This document shows positions 33,411-45,869 of a stretch of DNA of 64,000 nucleotides, one piece after another (positions within the stretch are counted from its first letter, which is position 1; each line of letters starts with the position of its first letter). The notes under the pieces are model-generated. The model was not told the origin of the DNA. It made no database searches and was given only the letters and a program-made list of their open reading frames with translations. Where the stretch lies: the NCBI GenBank assembly GCA_017654735.1, contig JADPYG010000001.1:434001-498000 (forward strand). The letters run 5' to 3'. The position numbers and the translations under genes were made by a program. Source of the DNA: Vishniacozyma victoriae (lineage: Eukaryota; Basidiomycota; Tremellomycetes; Tremellales; Bulleribasidiaceae).

Positions 33411-34633
33411 ATAAATGTCCCACGTGACTCTCTCAATGCTTTCACGCCTAGTCACTTTTGTCCCATAGTCAGCATGCATTCTCTTCTGTACACGTAAACA
33501 TATTGAAGTATAAAGCTGTCTCAGTAGAGCCTGCCTCACCGATCATTCCGACGTAGGTTCCTGTTATCAGGGTAGAGGCTTGACGGCGAAGGCTGGATTA
33601 TCCGATCATTCAGGTTATATCAACTCTAATTCCTGCAACAGGTGTACGCACATCTGCAGAAGCCGAAGAAGTCTGCTGACGGAGGAACTCTCTTTTGACC
33701 CATACAAGGTAGATCTTGGTTCAGGGACGACCGGATCCCAGACTTACAAAATGATCGGGGTTGAGAAAGGGTGAAAGGAGAGAGGATGATTACTATTTGT
33801 AAATTAGTCGAATGCTTGTCGGAGTTCTAGCCTTCATGTGCACCGTTGACATTACGAGAGCAATTCATGGCAATTGAATACCGCTTCTGTCAACTCAGTC
33901 TGGCAGTCTTGGACGACCTGATACTTCACTCTGTACTATACTACTCTTTTTATATCATTATAATACGCGTCGTTGATATCACTCGCCTTTGTCAGCGATA
34001 AATCTATCAAGCCGCGAAACTCGGAAACTGAGCGGACATTGAAACAACATCTCGCTTTCTTGCAATAACCTCCGGGAGGTATTCATCTCTACATAAGCAT
34101 CGACGTTACGTCCTCGGTCTCGCCCTTCTACACTGGAATCACTGGCGCCCTTCAATTCGGACTACGGGTCTATAGTTGGAGCGAAAAGGTCATAGCGTTC
34201 GATCAACACACACACGAGCACACAGCCACGCCGTCAGACTCTAGATCGGTTTCAAAGTCAGGGCATCCACACAGTTCATCACGGTATTCTCGATCACTAT
34301 CGAGTCCTTGATATCAAGAAGCAGGAGTCGGAACGGCTCGTCAAGTTTAACTGTGGACAGGGTTTATCTGAAACACCTGCATTTTAAACAGAGTGTAAGT
34401 GGATTTAAATTAACTATAACCCCACTCCGCTCCTCCCTTCCACCTTTAATTAAATCGCATGCTTGTTCGGTACCCGAAATCTCTCACATCCGCCCTGTTT
34501 TCTTCACCGTGTGTTTTGACTCATTCGTTCTTGCGAGCACCGCAGACTATTACATGTCCATCCGTATATTCACACCTTGAAGACGTATCGGATAGGAGAT
34601 CTAGAATGAAGCTGATCCAGAACAGGCGGTCAA
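33411..34633. other. Long intergenic stretch upstream of the MHYT gene
   Basis: About 1.2 kb with no convincing gene. The right part has a CA-rich tract near 34205-34225 and a GTAAGT followed by AT-rich sequence near 34390, so a spliced 5' leader of the MHYT gene is possible. A 64-codon frame at 33580 is taken as chance. Confidence 0.5.
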
Positions 34634-37600
34634 ATGGATATACCATCAAAACATTCAAGTAGATCTATACCTATATCTACTCTTACTCCTACCGCCCCCA
34701 GGAAATTTAGACGATCACGTATTCCTATATCTACGTCCACTCGTACCAGGCTTGATCTCAAGACCATCACTTTCGCCCTTTCGTTGTGTCTACCCTACGT
34801 AAGGGCGACGCCCCTCCCAGCCGCCATGACTCCTACCCAGGACCTGGCCACGTTCGCCATGAACGCGACCAATGTCGCGTCCGACATAACGTCAACACTG
34901 CATACCGCTGCCCAGCAACTCGCCCATTTCATGACGCCTCGCCAACATCATGGAGGACACCCCGTGTTGGCAGTAGCGGCTCTGGACGATAATGGCAAAT
35001 GGGTCATTCCAACCGGATACGTGATCCTTGTCCAGAAATTGAAACCAGGCATCATCGTCTTGTCGTACATTATCGCATTCGTTGGATCACTTTGTACCCT
35101 CGAACTCCTCGTACGCCGGACAAACAACGCAGGATGGCGAAATAGGCTTCTGCTTACGGCAGCTGGAATTTGTTTTGGCGGAGTCTCGACATTCGCCATG
35201 CACTTTGTCTTCAACAATGCTTTATCACTACATCACCCGATGCAGGATATGCAAATGTATCCATCACTCTACCTGCAATACGACGCTGGATTCACCGTTC
35301 TATCACTAGTCGCTTCTATCACGGCTATGACGCTCGCATTCTTCATCATGGGGACCGACATGCATGATTGGTTTACTCTACCTGGAAAACGACGTCAAAG
35401 GGATGAAAAGCGAAAGAAGAATGGAGGAGATGAATACGGACGATGGAAAAAGACACACAAGGGAGGAAGGAACAAGGGTCCAGAATCGGGAATGGGCCTA
35501 GGCATAGGCGCATTGCTGGAAACGGCTGGTAAAGTCGCTAAATGGTCATTGGTCGATACAGGAGAGAATCGCTGGAGTAGTATCGGCAAGAAGGGAGACA
35601 AGATGGACGAGGGCAATGATTGGGAAATGGAAGGAGATGGAGTCACGATGAAACGGGATAAAACACTTGATGAGATGGAGTTCAGGCTAGGCAAACAGGC
35701 TGTCAGGGCGGAATTGGATAAACGACGAGCTCCAACTCCAACTCCATCTACCATCGATGGATCAATCCACGAGCAAAATCACGGTGTTATCCTGCCTGAT
35801 ATGCCTCCTTCGATCTTTAACCCAAATTACCGACGTGGGTCGTTACCCGCCGCCCAAACTATGTTTGCCCAAAGTGACTTGTTCACACCAGCATTCAACA
35901 ATTCGGTTCATAACGTCACGAACGATTCCACGACTGGATTACTACAGGATAACCCCTGGGCATCGGTCGATTCTGGTTTCGAACCATACAAGCGTCGAGC
36001 CTCTTTACCTACCGTTACATTTGGCGGTAGGCCCGACCACAATCTACGTCCTCCTACCAATCTTGCTAGGATCCAGTCTCTCCCCGAACCCGAAGTCGAG
36101 CTTGAGACCTATCCAGTCGATCGAAGGATCAGCGAGGTTAGCCGACATTCGCCCAGTATCAAGTCTCAACTCGACGCTCATGCCGAAGATCACAATCCGC
36201 GCGGACCACGCAAAACCTTGACTCGAAGGGCTTTTGGTAAAGTTGAGGTATTCCTTGGATTCGATGTGGTCACGACTACCGATATCATCAAGATCTTTAT
36301 CACGGGTACCATTGCCGGTTTTGGAGTTGCTGGAATGCACTACATTGGTCAAGCTTCGATTTCTGGTATGCCTTACATCGCCTATCGGCCCGAATACGTT
36401 ATCGGTTCAGTCATTATCGCTTCCGGAGCCGTTTGTATCGCCTTGTACATCATGTTTATCATGCTTCGACCAAAACTCAAACATACTTTATGGTCCAAAC
36501 TTGCCGTGGCCGTCATTCTTGCCGCTGCCGTTTGCCTCATGCATTTCACCGGTATGCGAGGTACGATATATGGATGGCCAAGGGATCAAGCTATTTCTCG
36601 ACAATCTCAATTGACTGGTACGAATGCCGCTATTGTCGGTGTTGTTACTGCACTTGCTTTCGCTGCTTGTGTTGGATGTGCCGTCTTCTTTGCCGTCTCG
36701 TCTTGGGCAAAGAGCAAGGAAAGGCGTAGAAGGAGGAGGGTAGTCATTGCCGCTGTCTTTTTGGATCAGTACGATCGGGTCCTTGTCAATTCAACAGATG
36801 GAATGTTGCCCATGTGCGATATCGCCAGTTTGACCGGTGATCAATCTTTCGGATCGAAACGATCTTCCGCCACGACTTCTACCGATTCTTCGGCACTTGG
36901 AATGGACCTTACGCCCGGACACGACGCATTCGTATCGGCACTCAAGATGAGTTGGTCTTGGCGATCTGGACATGTACCCAACCCAAGTACACTTACTCAA
37001 GAAGCAGTCAATGGGCAGTTGAACATGAACAATGCCATTGCCGAAATGAGGAGGGGATCGCAGTATACCGATGTTTCTTCTGTGCAGGATAATCGACCTG
37101 TCCGGCTGGGTGTTTCCAAGTTTTTGGAAATGTTTGGGAATGCTGCTGCCTCGTTGGCTGTTAGGGTCACTGGGCAGGAGCAGGGTATCATGAGGCTAGG
37201 TGTGCTCTATGATCAGATCTTGACCACGTGAGTATCCTCTCTAGTTCTTAAAAAAGACATGCTGATCGAAAGGGGCTGGGTTAAACTGTCCAACTCGAAC
37301 GATACAGTCTCGAAAGGTCAATTAGTCTTCCTTGTTCGAAGGGTCAACTCGGCCGAAGAACAATCTGACCTCCTTGCTCGACACTACATTTTCGCCGATC
37401 CCACTGCGGTCGCTACTACGATCCACAAGTCTTTATCGGTACCTCTAGAGCATACTCTTCCGCTACTGAAGGATATCTCGCTTTGGTGTGGTAGTACAGC
37501 TCATACTACGCTACGACCCAACACTCTATACACTGGTATCGCCGTCGTTCAAGCTACTCCATTCGATGGATTACGGATACTACTCGAACAAGCCAATAGG

Positions 37601-38545
37601 GCTCAGTTACCTATGCGGGATCTCTGCTCATTCAACGCTGCCCCCGGACAGATTGGTGGGATTGACAAGTTGTCTGGATCAGTCGAGGAGATTGCGGAAG
37701 CCTTAACTTGGTTGGAAGGGATGACGCTCCTCAGTGTTATTTCGAGGAATATGACTGTTGATGCCGATCATATTGGCGGCCCCATCGTTGGCAAGCTATT
37801 GACAGCTTTGGAACGAGCCATTGTCCCTATGCTCGACAACATGCTCACTGCCGAAGACATGTCGCACATCCTACCCCGCCTTACCCTTCATCCGATGTTG
37901 GTCCCCTTGACGCCTGGATCCAATAGTAAAGCCCGATTATCCGGATTCACACCTCCCTACTTGATTGTCTTTTACGCAAACTACGATGCGGCAGTCAATA
38001 CATTTACCGATAAATGGTTACCATTCCCACTATTCAGAGCACAAAACGCATGTGTCATGGCTGGTAATATCGCTTCTGCCTCGCGATACGAGAAAATCAT
38101 CACTACTCCACCACGTACAATCACAAGTGATAGGCGACCTTCAAAAGTTCAATTTGAGATTCCTCACCATGATTCTGTTTCGAGTGATATGACGATCCCC
38201 CCTCTACCTGAAGCGATACCCAATACTGGTTTATTCTCTGGATTATCAAATTACTCGTTCCCGCCCAAACCACCTGGGGAGGAGTCCGCATCATCAATCC
38301 CAGGACATGTTGCTGCTCGACTTGGTAAACCACCGTTGACAAGGTCGGGAAGTAGTCAGAGTAATGTACCTCGACGAAGTTCAATGGCCAAACACCCACG
38401 ATTTGAATCACAACCTTTACTTGATAATTATGACAATAAAGAGAAGGATAAGGGGATGCAACAGGGAGAAGTGGCCGGAATGGCAGAGTGGGATCCGGAG
38501 TGGTTATTGGTTTTACTCAGGAATAAACTACGAGCGGACGCTTAG
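34634..38545 (+). CDS. MHYT-domain multi-pass membrane signalling protein
   Basis: Two exons separated by one intron (about 37229-37306) give roughly 1,280 residues. After a basic leader and a first hydrophobic segment come membrane helices carrying three MHYT-type motifs: FAMHFVF near residue 189, AGMHYIG near 568 and CLMHFTG near 636. In bacteria the MHYT domain is a proposed copper-linked sensor of oxygen, CO or NO placed before signalling domains. Here a hydrophilic insert of about 380 residues, rich in Lys, Asp and Ser, separates the first motif from the other two. The C-terminal half is cytosolic: QYDRVLVNSTDGMLPMCDI opens it and conserved-looking blocks such as KLTSEALTWLEG-like helices (EEIAEALTWLEGMTLLSV) and a polar tail follow. 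No kinase or cyclase motif is visible. The ligand and partners are unknown. Confidence 0.8.
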
Positions 38546-38814
38546 GGCTTCATCCTTATTGGAATTGATTATTTCGGTGTTGACATGGCTTGGGGTTGTA
38601 ATTTCTTATCTCTCATCACACACATTTTTCTACCTATTTCTTATAATCATGTTGTATGGTCAATTTAGTCCTTGATTTGGAAATATCCATATCTTTTGTG
38701 CATGTATTTCTTACACGGTTCATTGTGCATTCTTGGAGATGAGCACCAGACAAGGAGACATACATATTCTTTCATACTGCTAGCAATACTTCTCACAACC
38801 ACTTATTGACATAT

Positions 38815-40306
38815 TTACAATTTCGCCCTTGCACCTCCGCTGAGGACCTTGCTGCCCCGCTCCAAACATTGTTTGGCTTCCTTGACCATATCATCGACGA
38901 TCTCCTTGGCGGGCTTGACGTCCTGGGCATCAGTCTCCATCCCAGCATAGTGGAGTCTTCCGATATGGAAGGAGGGACGTACATTGATCATGGCGGAAAC
39001 ATCTCCCATGAGCCACATCCTACCCTCCATAGATTTCTCGGGATGTTTCTCGAGTTCCTCGTTATGAGGGATCTTTCCCTCGGAGGTGAGCTTCTTGCTG
39101 CTCTGTCAGCCTCGGTGCAACATAACGTGAGAATAAGGGACCTACATTTCCTCCTCCCTACCCCTCCAGGACTTGACGTAATCTGTCTGCCTGACTCGTA
39201 GAGGTCGACCGGTGTAGATGAGGGTTCGGTCGGCATCACCATGTCCAGCAGTGACGATCCTACTCATCAGCACTGTACCTCACCATTTGGAAGGTGGACA
39301 TACAATTCCTTGTGCTTCTTAGGGGCAGAAGCTTCGGTGGCTGCTACGAATCGAGTACCGACCCAAACGGCCTGAGCACCGTACATGAGCATAGCGGCTA
39401 GACCTCTTCCATCGTAGATACCTCCAGCGGCAATGACGTTCACCTGTTAATCAGCTTCGTTCAGAAAGTGTACGGAGGGACATACGGTTTTACCGGTAAG
39501 AGGCGACTTCCTGTTTTTACAGATATCGACACATGCTGGGATCAAGATGGAAGTAGCGGTCGATCCAGTATGACCACCACCCTCACCACCCTGGGCACAG
39601 ATGATATCGACACCTTGAGCAAGGGCTTTCTCGACATGTTTGGGGTGTCCAACCATCTATCTATCAGCTACGATCGGTCAGGTTAACAAAGGGGGCATAC
39701 GTTCATAACGAGGATCCCAGCTTTGTGGAGCTTTTCAACAACTTCCTTGGGTGGAACTCCGACTGCACAGACAAAGAGCTTGGTCTTCTCCTCAATGATC
39801 ACATCGATCAGTTCATCGAGTTTACCCTTGGCGTAATCGTAGTTTGTCTTTCTAGCGTTACCTCCAAGAGCAGGAATGAGGAGATCAACTCCGAATGCTA
39901 CTTCTCAGCTTGGCTTTCTTTATCGGGACGAGGAGGTGACTCACGGAGGTCAGGAGACTTGAGTCCGGATTTGATTTCCTTGATTTGAGCTCTCAATTGC
40001 TTTGGGCTATCTCATTAGCCGGACCCTCCCAGTGACTTTTACGAGGGACCAGTAAAAGGAGAACATACGTATAACCAAGACCACCGATGACACCAAGTCC
40101 ACCAGCGTTGGAGACAGCTGCAGCAAGCTCAGGACCGGCAGCTACGTTCATTCCACTATCCGATCAGCTTTGTCGATCTGAAAATGGGGGGACTCACGCA
40201 AGGAGGATAGGGTGCTGGATCCCGACTATTCTGGTTAGCATGCCATTTCGAACAGTATGCGGGACTTACATAGTTCTGTGATTGGGGTAGAGATAGTACT
40301 GGACAT
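38815..40306 (-). CDS. Nitronate monooxygenase (2-nitropropane dioxygenase family)
   Basis: About seven exons give roughly 365 residues of a flavin-dependent TIM-barrel enzyme that oxidises nitronates. Characteristic blocks are HPILLAGMNVAAGPELAAAV, SNAGGLGVIGGLGYSP, VDLLIPALGG, VMNMVGHPKHVEKALAQGVD, CAQGGEGGGHTGS (FMN phosphate and active-site region), VIAAGGIYDGRGLAAMLMYG and QAVWVGTRFVAATEAS. The C-terminus is helical and ends GGARAKL, which resembles a type-1 peroxisomal targeting signal (AKL), so peroxisomal location is likely. The start ATG opens MSSTISTPITEL. The gene is head-to-head with CSN3, 447 bases apart. Confidence 0.9.
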
Positions 40307-40753
40307 TGTATTGATGTAATTCAAGTATGTACAAATAGAACAGGATAGTTAGAGGTAGACTCTTGGTTTTGGTGATTCACCGGTCGAATTTAATAACCGG
40401 TCTCCTCTCGGGTCTTGGTGGATAATTGGAGTCTAAAGGTAATTTACACTATGAATTGTTGAGAGTGATGAAGAGAAACAGGATAAGTGAGAAACCGTTC
40501 TATGCATATAAAACTCTCCCACTACAACTACTGCTTCTTAGAATACTCCTTTCAAAACATACTTATGCTTTAAAGCAACACACGAGCTATCCAAAGTACC
40601 AAGACTCTAGCGTCTGTGCTTTGTGGTGAATACTTAAATAGTACCCCCACATACATAATCCTACCTCCACTTCACCTTCCTCCACCGTCACCCTCTACCA
40701 CACCTCAATTCACTCGCTCAATCGCCCTACTCTGCTGTCACTACCTAATTAAA
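40307..40753. other. Bidirectional promoter region
   Basis: These 447 bases lie between the nitronate monooxygenase and CSN3 start codons. The right end is a C/A- and C/T-rich leader. A frame open upstream of the CSN3 ATG lacks its own ATG and is untranslated. Confidence 0.5.
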
Positions 40754-42568
40754 ATGGGTGAACCACATCCAGCATTCCCATCCGCCGAGCCACCATCTTC
40801 ATCTCGCGTATCTTCCGCCCTCCTCACTTCTACCGATCTCAACAAGCTCTTAACGCAAGCGAAACCCTTGATTGGCGTTAAGCAGAAAATCATTCCTGCT
40901 CTGGAGCGATTAGCGTCTCTGTCAGATCAGGACGCTATTGAACAAATCTTATATCAGGAGAAATTCAATGTAGAAGAGAGGACAGATGAGCAGCTCGCAA
41001 ATGCCACTGTTCCTCTTGTATATGTCCTGTATGTTCACACCATATTGAGCTGGACCGTGCTGACGGGATAGGAACGCTCGACTTGATGTAGCGACCAGAA
41101 ATCGACGAAAGGATAATCAGCTACTGGAGCTTTGCATACGATTTGTCGGCGTCATGGATGGACAACACCTCCCGTCAATCCCATCAAGAGGTAGGTTTCT
41201 GACCATGTGGAATACGATCTGACAGGATAGTGGCAAGCTTCTCATGGAACTTCCTTCAACTAGCTCAAGGTTGCGAAAGACTCGAAGCTGGGGTTGAGAC
41301 TCTACATCGATTGAGCTTGACTTCATATCCGAATTGTTTGACTGGTAGTCATGCTGCGTTCCTCGAGGTACGTCGAATGGCTGTCTGTTGATCATGGCTG
41401 ACGAGATAGGGATGTCTGTTGACGAGATCGTATGATCAGGCTTTACCATGTATTCGCGAGATCTACACAGACGTCAAGACCGTAAGCTCTCGTACATCTC
41501 GAAGAGTATAGCTGACAAGCAGGGCGGTTGTGGTTATCTCGACATCATCACTTTCTACCATCATGCTGGACTCATCGCCGCAGCAGTCCAGGATTTCCCA
41601 CTCGCCGTCGAGCTCTTCTCAATCGTGAGTTTACCACTCACAAATAATGGCTGACGAAAGGTCGTTCAAGTACCCACGCAGACCGCTTCCGCTATTCAAG
41701 TCGCAGCAGCAAAACGTGCCATCCTATGCGGGTTGCTGGTCACTGGAAAGGTAGGTTGCCTACATCACGGATGTAGAAATAGCTGACGATCAGCGACTCC
41801 ACATCCCGAAAGCTACTTCACAGGTCGTGTCTCGTGCTGTGGAAAAGAATCATGGAGCCTACTTCAAAATCGCCAAAGCGTTCGAGGACAAGGACTGGGA
41901 CTTTGTTGAGAAAGTTGCGGAGGATGACAAGAACGAGTTCGAGAAGGTGAGGACTCTCTTAGAGCCGATCGTGGGCGAAAGCTGATGAGTAGGACTGTAA
42001 TCTAGGGTTGGTACAGCAGGTCGTTGGAGCCGTGTTGGAGAGAAAGATACTCAAGACCAAGGCGATTTACTCTCGTCTGACTATCGATCAGCTTGTGGCA
42101 AAATTGGCTACCTCTCGTCAAAGGACCAGTGAGGAGGTGATTGCAAAATTGCAAGATATGGTAAGCTCACTTCCCCGTATCACTGGATCAGCTAAATGAC
42201 AGATCACTTCTGGCAAGGTCCAAGCCACCATCTCCGACTCTTCTCCTGCCATCGTGACTTTCTCGGACGACGTACCCGCTGCCGCTCACACCGCCGTCAA
42301 CCAATTATCAAAACTCAATGGAATGGCTTCTTTACTCCAACAACACCTCGCCCAATCAAGTCGAGAGATCGGACTGAATCCAAAGTATCTCCAGAAAGTA
42401 TGTCTGCTGCGGATTCAAAGGTAAAGGTCACATGCTGATGAGTAGCAAGGGAACATGCTGGATGTCGCGGGGGGTGGAAAGGGCCAGGGATTGAGAGGGG
42501 ACGATTTCGAGCCGAGTCAATGGGGTCGGGCACCTCTTGCATCGGTTGATCATCTCATGATGGAGTAG
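40754..42568 (+). CDS. CSN3: COP9 signalosome subunit 3
   Basis: About ten exons give roughly 440 residues. The pattern is that of CSN3, a PCI-domain scaffold of the COP9 signalosome that removes Nedd8 from cullins. Visible blocks are GCERLEAGVETLHRLSLTSY, CLLTRSYDQALPCIREIYTD, LDIITFYHHAGLIAAAVQDF, PKATSQVVSRAVEKNHGAY and, in the PCI winged-helix, KILKTKAIYSRLTIDQLVAK. eIF3m also has a PCI domain, but the YHHAG block and the LPKxTSQVVSR-like block fit CSN3 better. The start (MGEPHPAFPSAEP) is the first ATG of the frame. The C-terminus ends with an acidic hydrophobic tail. Confidence 0.8.
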
Positions 42569-42758
42569 GGAATGTGTTCAATAACGAGATATGATGAAAG
42601 AAGACGATATGGTTGTATATAGTAAAGCACGAGATCAGCCCTCTACTACATGTATAGAAATCACACCCGGCAAAATAGAGCACTAGCAGCCGAATGTCCA
42701 AACCTATTTCATCTTTCTGTCATCACCTAAGAGCAGTAAGACAGACTCTCAATTCGGC

Positions 42759-43728
42759 ATGGCATACCCTTCCATCATCTCGCAGCCTGGTTCGTCATCA
42801 ATCATGAAAGTCAGATAGTGTGATTGATCATCAAGGTTCGGCAGATCGCAACTACTCGCCCATATCCGAAGCTCTCCGCCCATGGGTCAACGAGTCGATA
42901 TCGTCCTCCTCTTCATCGTCGTCGCCGAAGCAAGCGTCCTCAGGTCGTTCCGCGTCAAATACTGAAGCAATTCGAGCTAGAATACTGGAGATAGGAAGTT
43001 ATCCATATGCGCATATTCGACGATTCGCAAGTGACTTCGGGGAGGTGGAATGGTATGGCTCAGGACGGGACGAGTGGGAAGTAAAGTACGTCCCGACTGC
43101 TCGTCCGAATCTGTTCAGGTCCTTTCTGCCATCTGCAGCTCATACTGGCCTAGCTGTGAGGCTGACTGCTCAGTGAGATCAAAGCACAAGAGCATAGTAT
43201 TAAGAATCTACATGATCCATTTCAGCTCGATATAGCGCAAGACGAGGATTGGACCGGCATTCGCAATAAGCTCTCCTCATCACCTGCTCATGGTGGAGAT
43301 TTCAATGGGGTAGTCATGTGTATGTCTGTATCCAAAAATGCAGAGATAGAGCTGAGAAATAGTAAACGTGATTCATTGTTGTCCAGAAGGTACTCCGGAT
43401 CATGTCTTTCGACAACTCGCCCATGCAGAATCTGGAACACGGATACTCAAAGATGGAGGCTGGATAGCAGTTTACGGCCCCTATCTAGCTGATGACGGTT
43501 CCTATAAATCACAAGGGGATGAAGAGGTCAGCAAAGTCTCCGTCAATTATAGACAAAGAAGCTGATGCTCAGTTTGATAGGTCTTATATCAAAGCCAAAG
43601 ATCCGAGTTTGGGACTGAGGACTGTTGGGTCCATCACTGAGTATGCGAGGAAATGGGGGTTTGAAGAGGTCGAGAGGAAAGAGATGCCAAAGGGGAATAT
43701 GTGGGTTGTGTGGAAGTTGGTCCGCTGA
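42759..43728 (+). CDS. DUF938 / METTL26-like putative methyltransferase
   Basis: About five exons give roughly 260 residues. A 32-base coding start (MAYPSIISQP) splices by a short intron to SADRNYSPISEALRPWV, a family hallmark. The SAM-binding strand is ILEIGSYPYAHIRRFASDFG; the usual GSGTGQH-type loop is altered here to GSYPYAH. NVIHCCPEGTPDHVFRQLAH and LKDGGWIAVYGPYLADDGSY match the catalytic-domain core, and a late block (DPSLGLRTVGSITEYARKWG) fits the C-terminus. A Ser-rich insert of about 25 residues is inserted after the N-terminal block. The substrate is unknown, and the altered glycine loop leaves activity open. Confidence 0.75.
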
Positions 43729-44158
43729 GGGCTGGGTCATCTCTAGCTCTTTGCAATCATGGCTCCCGCTGGGTCTATGCTCATCGTGACTCGCAAGATA
43801 GCGTATATGTACTTCTATCGATGCATATATGTATGCATGAATGCATGCATGGATACAATGGCCTCGATAGATGCAAGGTGTAAGCCGATGTTCTAGTCAG
43901 GTTCAGGGTCACACTCACTTGCTTGAGCTGCAGTTACCGAACGTTGTAACACGTTTGTCCCGCCTTTGCTACTTAACACTCACTCGACCACAACATACAT
44001 ATACTATAACCACACTCGAAACATCGACATACACGAGGATAGTGGGCATAATCAATCAAAGCAGTATTGCAGCATCGAGCACGCACACTTCACAAACAAA
44101 GCCGCCGGTGCTATTGTTTAATCGTCGCGCCTTCCTACCCCTCTCTACTCCTCGCCAA
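43729..44158. other. Intergenic stretch upstream of the cyclin gene
   Basis: These 430 bases contain an ATGCAT-rich patch and a C/A-rich leader. The cyclin frame is open upstream of its ATG but lacks an earlier ATG in good context. Confidence 0.5.
43821..43852. repeat. ATGCAT-rich palindromic patch
   Basis: Four overlapping ATGCAT or TATGCAT hexamers lie within about 32 bases just after the DUF938 gene. Each is a perfect palindrome, so the patch can form small hairpins. No function is assigned. Confidence 0.6.
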
Positions 44159-45674
44159 ATGTCCGAAGACGACCGCCAGACGGGTACCTCTACGTCACCT
44201 CATAAGGAGACTATGAATGTCGACACGCCCACGCCAGAGGCAGAAGCTGGTCCAAGTCGTATTCGACGGTCATCGACCACCACGGACCCAATATCTGAAT
44301 CAGATCCAGCACACTCTAATCAGCTCCCACGCCCTTCTTCCCCTTCTAATACCCTGCCCGATGAATCGAATGGAAATGCCAGTGAAGCAGTGGCCGATAA
44401 GAAGGAAGAAGACCCACCTCGAACAACACCTTATCTCGACTTGGCGAGTTATCCAACTCAACAACTTATAAGGATGCTCGCTTCTTTGTTGCAACAGATA
44501 GCATCTGCAAATGACCAATTACGGCCAGATACGAATGATGATCAGGATGAAGATGGAATGGGGGATGAAAATAGTTCTAGTAGTGGGACTAGATCAAGAG
44601 CGGATTCAAGGACATCCAATTCCAATTCCCAACCACCAACTTCATCCACCTCTACACCACATCCTCCCGCAGGACAGGCCCAGTCACTCGTCAATCCAGC
44701 TTTGAACCCTGCGCATCCATCACCCACCACTGCCCTCTTCTCAGAAGCCGATGCCGCCATAGCTTCTTCTACAGGTCTGAAACCCAAAGATCCCACTAGA
44801 CGCCAATCGACCTCACCAACCACCGGCCGAGCGGAAACGTTATTCACAGCATCGAAAAGCTCTCTCAACCATCGCTCCTCATTACTCTCATTCCACGCAC
44901 GACATATACCCTCCATCAGCATTGAAGCGTATTTACTACGTATCCTGAAATACTGTCCCACGACAAACGAGGTGTTTCTAGGTCTACTTGTCTACTTTGA
45001 TAGGATGTCTAGATTAGGGACTCCAGGTGGATTAGGAGGAATGACGACCAGCGGGAAAGGATTTGCTATTGATAGCTATAATGTCCATCGCCTAGTCATT
45101 GCAGGAGTGACGGTCGCATCAAAGTTCTTTTCTGGTACGTCCCCCTCCTCCTTCTAATCTCCTTCAACGTGACTCAAACTGATTCCCAGATGTATTCTAC
45201 ACAAACTCGCGATACGCAAAAGTAGGAGGTCTACCACCCCATGAACTCAACCAACTCGAGCTTCAATTCCTACTCCTCAACGATTTCAGGCTTGTGATCC
45301 CCTACGACGAAATGCAACGTTATGGAAATCGATTACTAGGATATTGGGAGAACAAGGAGGCAGAGGAACAGAATGGTAGTTTGAGCAATAGTGGGGCTGA
45401 ATTACCGACCGAAGAGCAGGCACAGCAGGCTCAGGCTCAGGCTCAGGCTGCGACCACTCCTGCGGTTACCGATTCGAGTTCCAAGAATGACGAGAACAAT
45501 CGTCCGGCGTCAAATGGTGGCGAGGCAACGCCTTCTCGACCACAATCGCAGCCACAGTCAGAACCAAAGTCGACAGAACGCGATGATAGACCGTTCCACC
45601 CATCCGCATCACGCACTGGAACTTTCGATCCTGCCGCCCCGACAAATGCCCAAGCGCCCATAACGACCGCATAG
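44159..45674 (+). CDS. Pho80-type (PCL) cyclin
   Basis: Two exons give roughly 490 residues. A long disordered N-terminal half (Ser, Thr, Pro, Asp rich) leads to the cyclin box: YLDLASYPTQQLIRMLASLL, ISIEAYLLRILKYCPTTNEV, LLVYFDRMSRLG, IDSYNVHRLVIAGVTVASKF, then across a 46-base intron DVFYTNSRYAKVGGLPPHEL and NQLELQFLLLNDFRLVIPYD. This is the Pho80/Pcl layout, whose partner kinase is Pho85; such pairs control phosphate, glycogen or morphogenesis. The exact paralogue is not assigned. The C-terminal tail is low-complexity with a perfect six-base repeat (CAGGCT). The start was taken at MSEDDRQTG; the upstream open frame lacks a credible start. Confidence 0.85.
45426..45449. repeat. CAGGCT hexanucleotide repeat in the cyclin gene
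   Basis: Four perfect tandem CAGGCT units code a Gln-Ala run in the disordered tail of the cyclin. In-frame, so unit changes would alter length without breaking the gene. Confidence 0.9.
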
Positions 45675-45869
45675 GACACGGGCACTGGATTGACACGGTC
45701 TATATGGACACGTAGTGGGTGAACACACAGAGACACGCAGCCACATAGAGGCTCCGCTGTCGATGGGGCTGCTGGAAGGAGGATCACGGGATACGGATTA
45801 CGATTCTCATGCATATTCTCATACGTAATACACGGTCTTCTTGTCGCTGAACAACTCGTACTTATGTTC

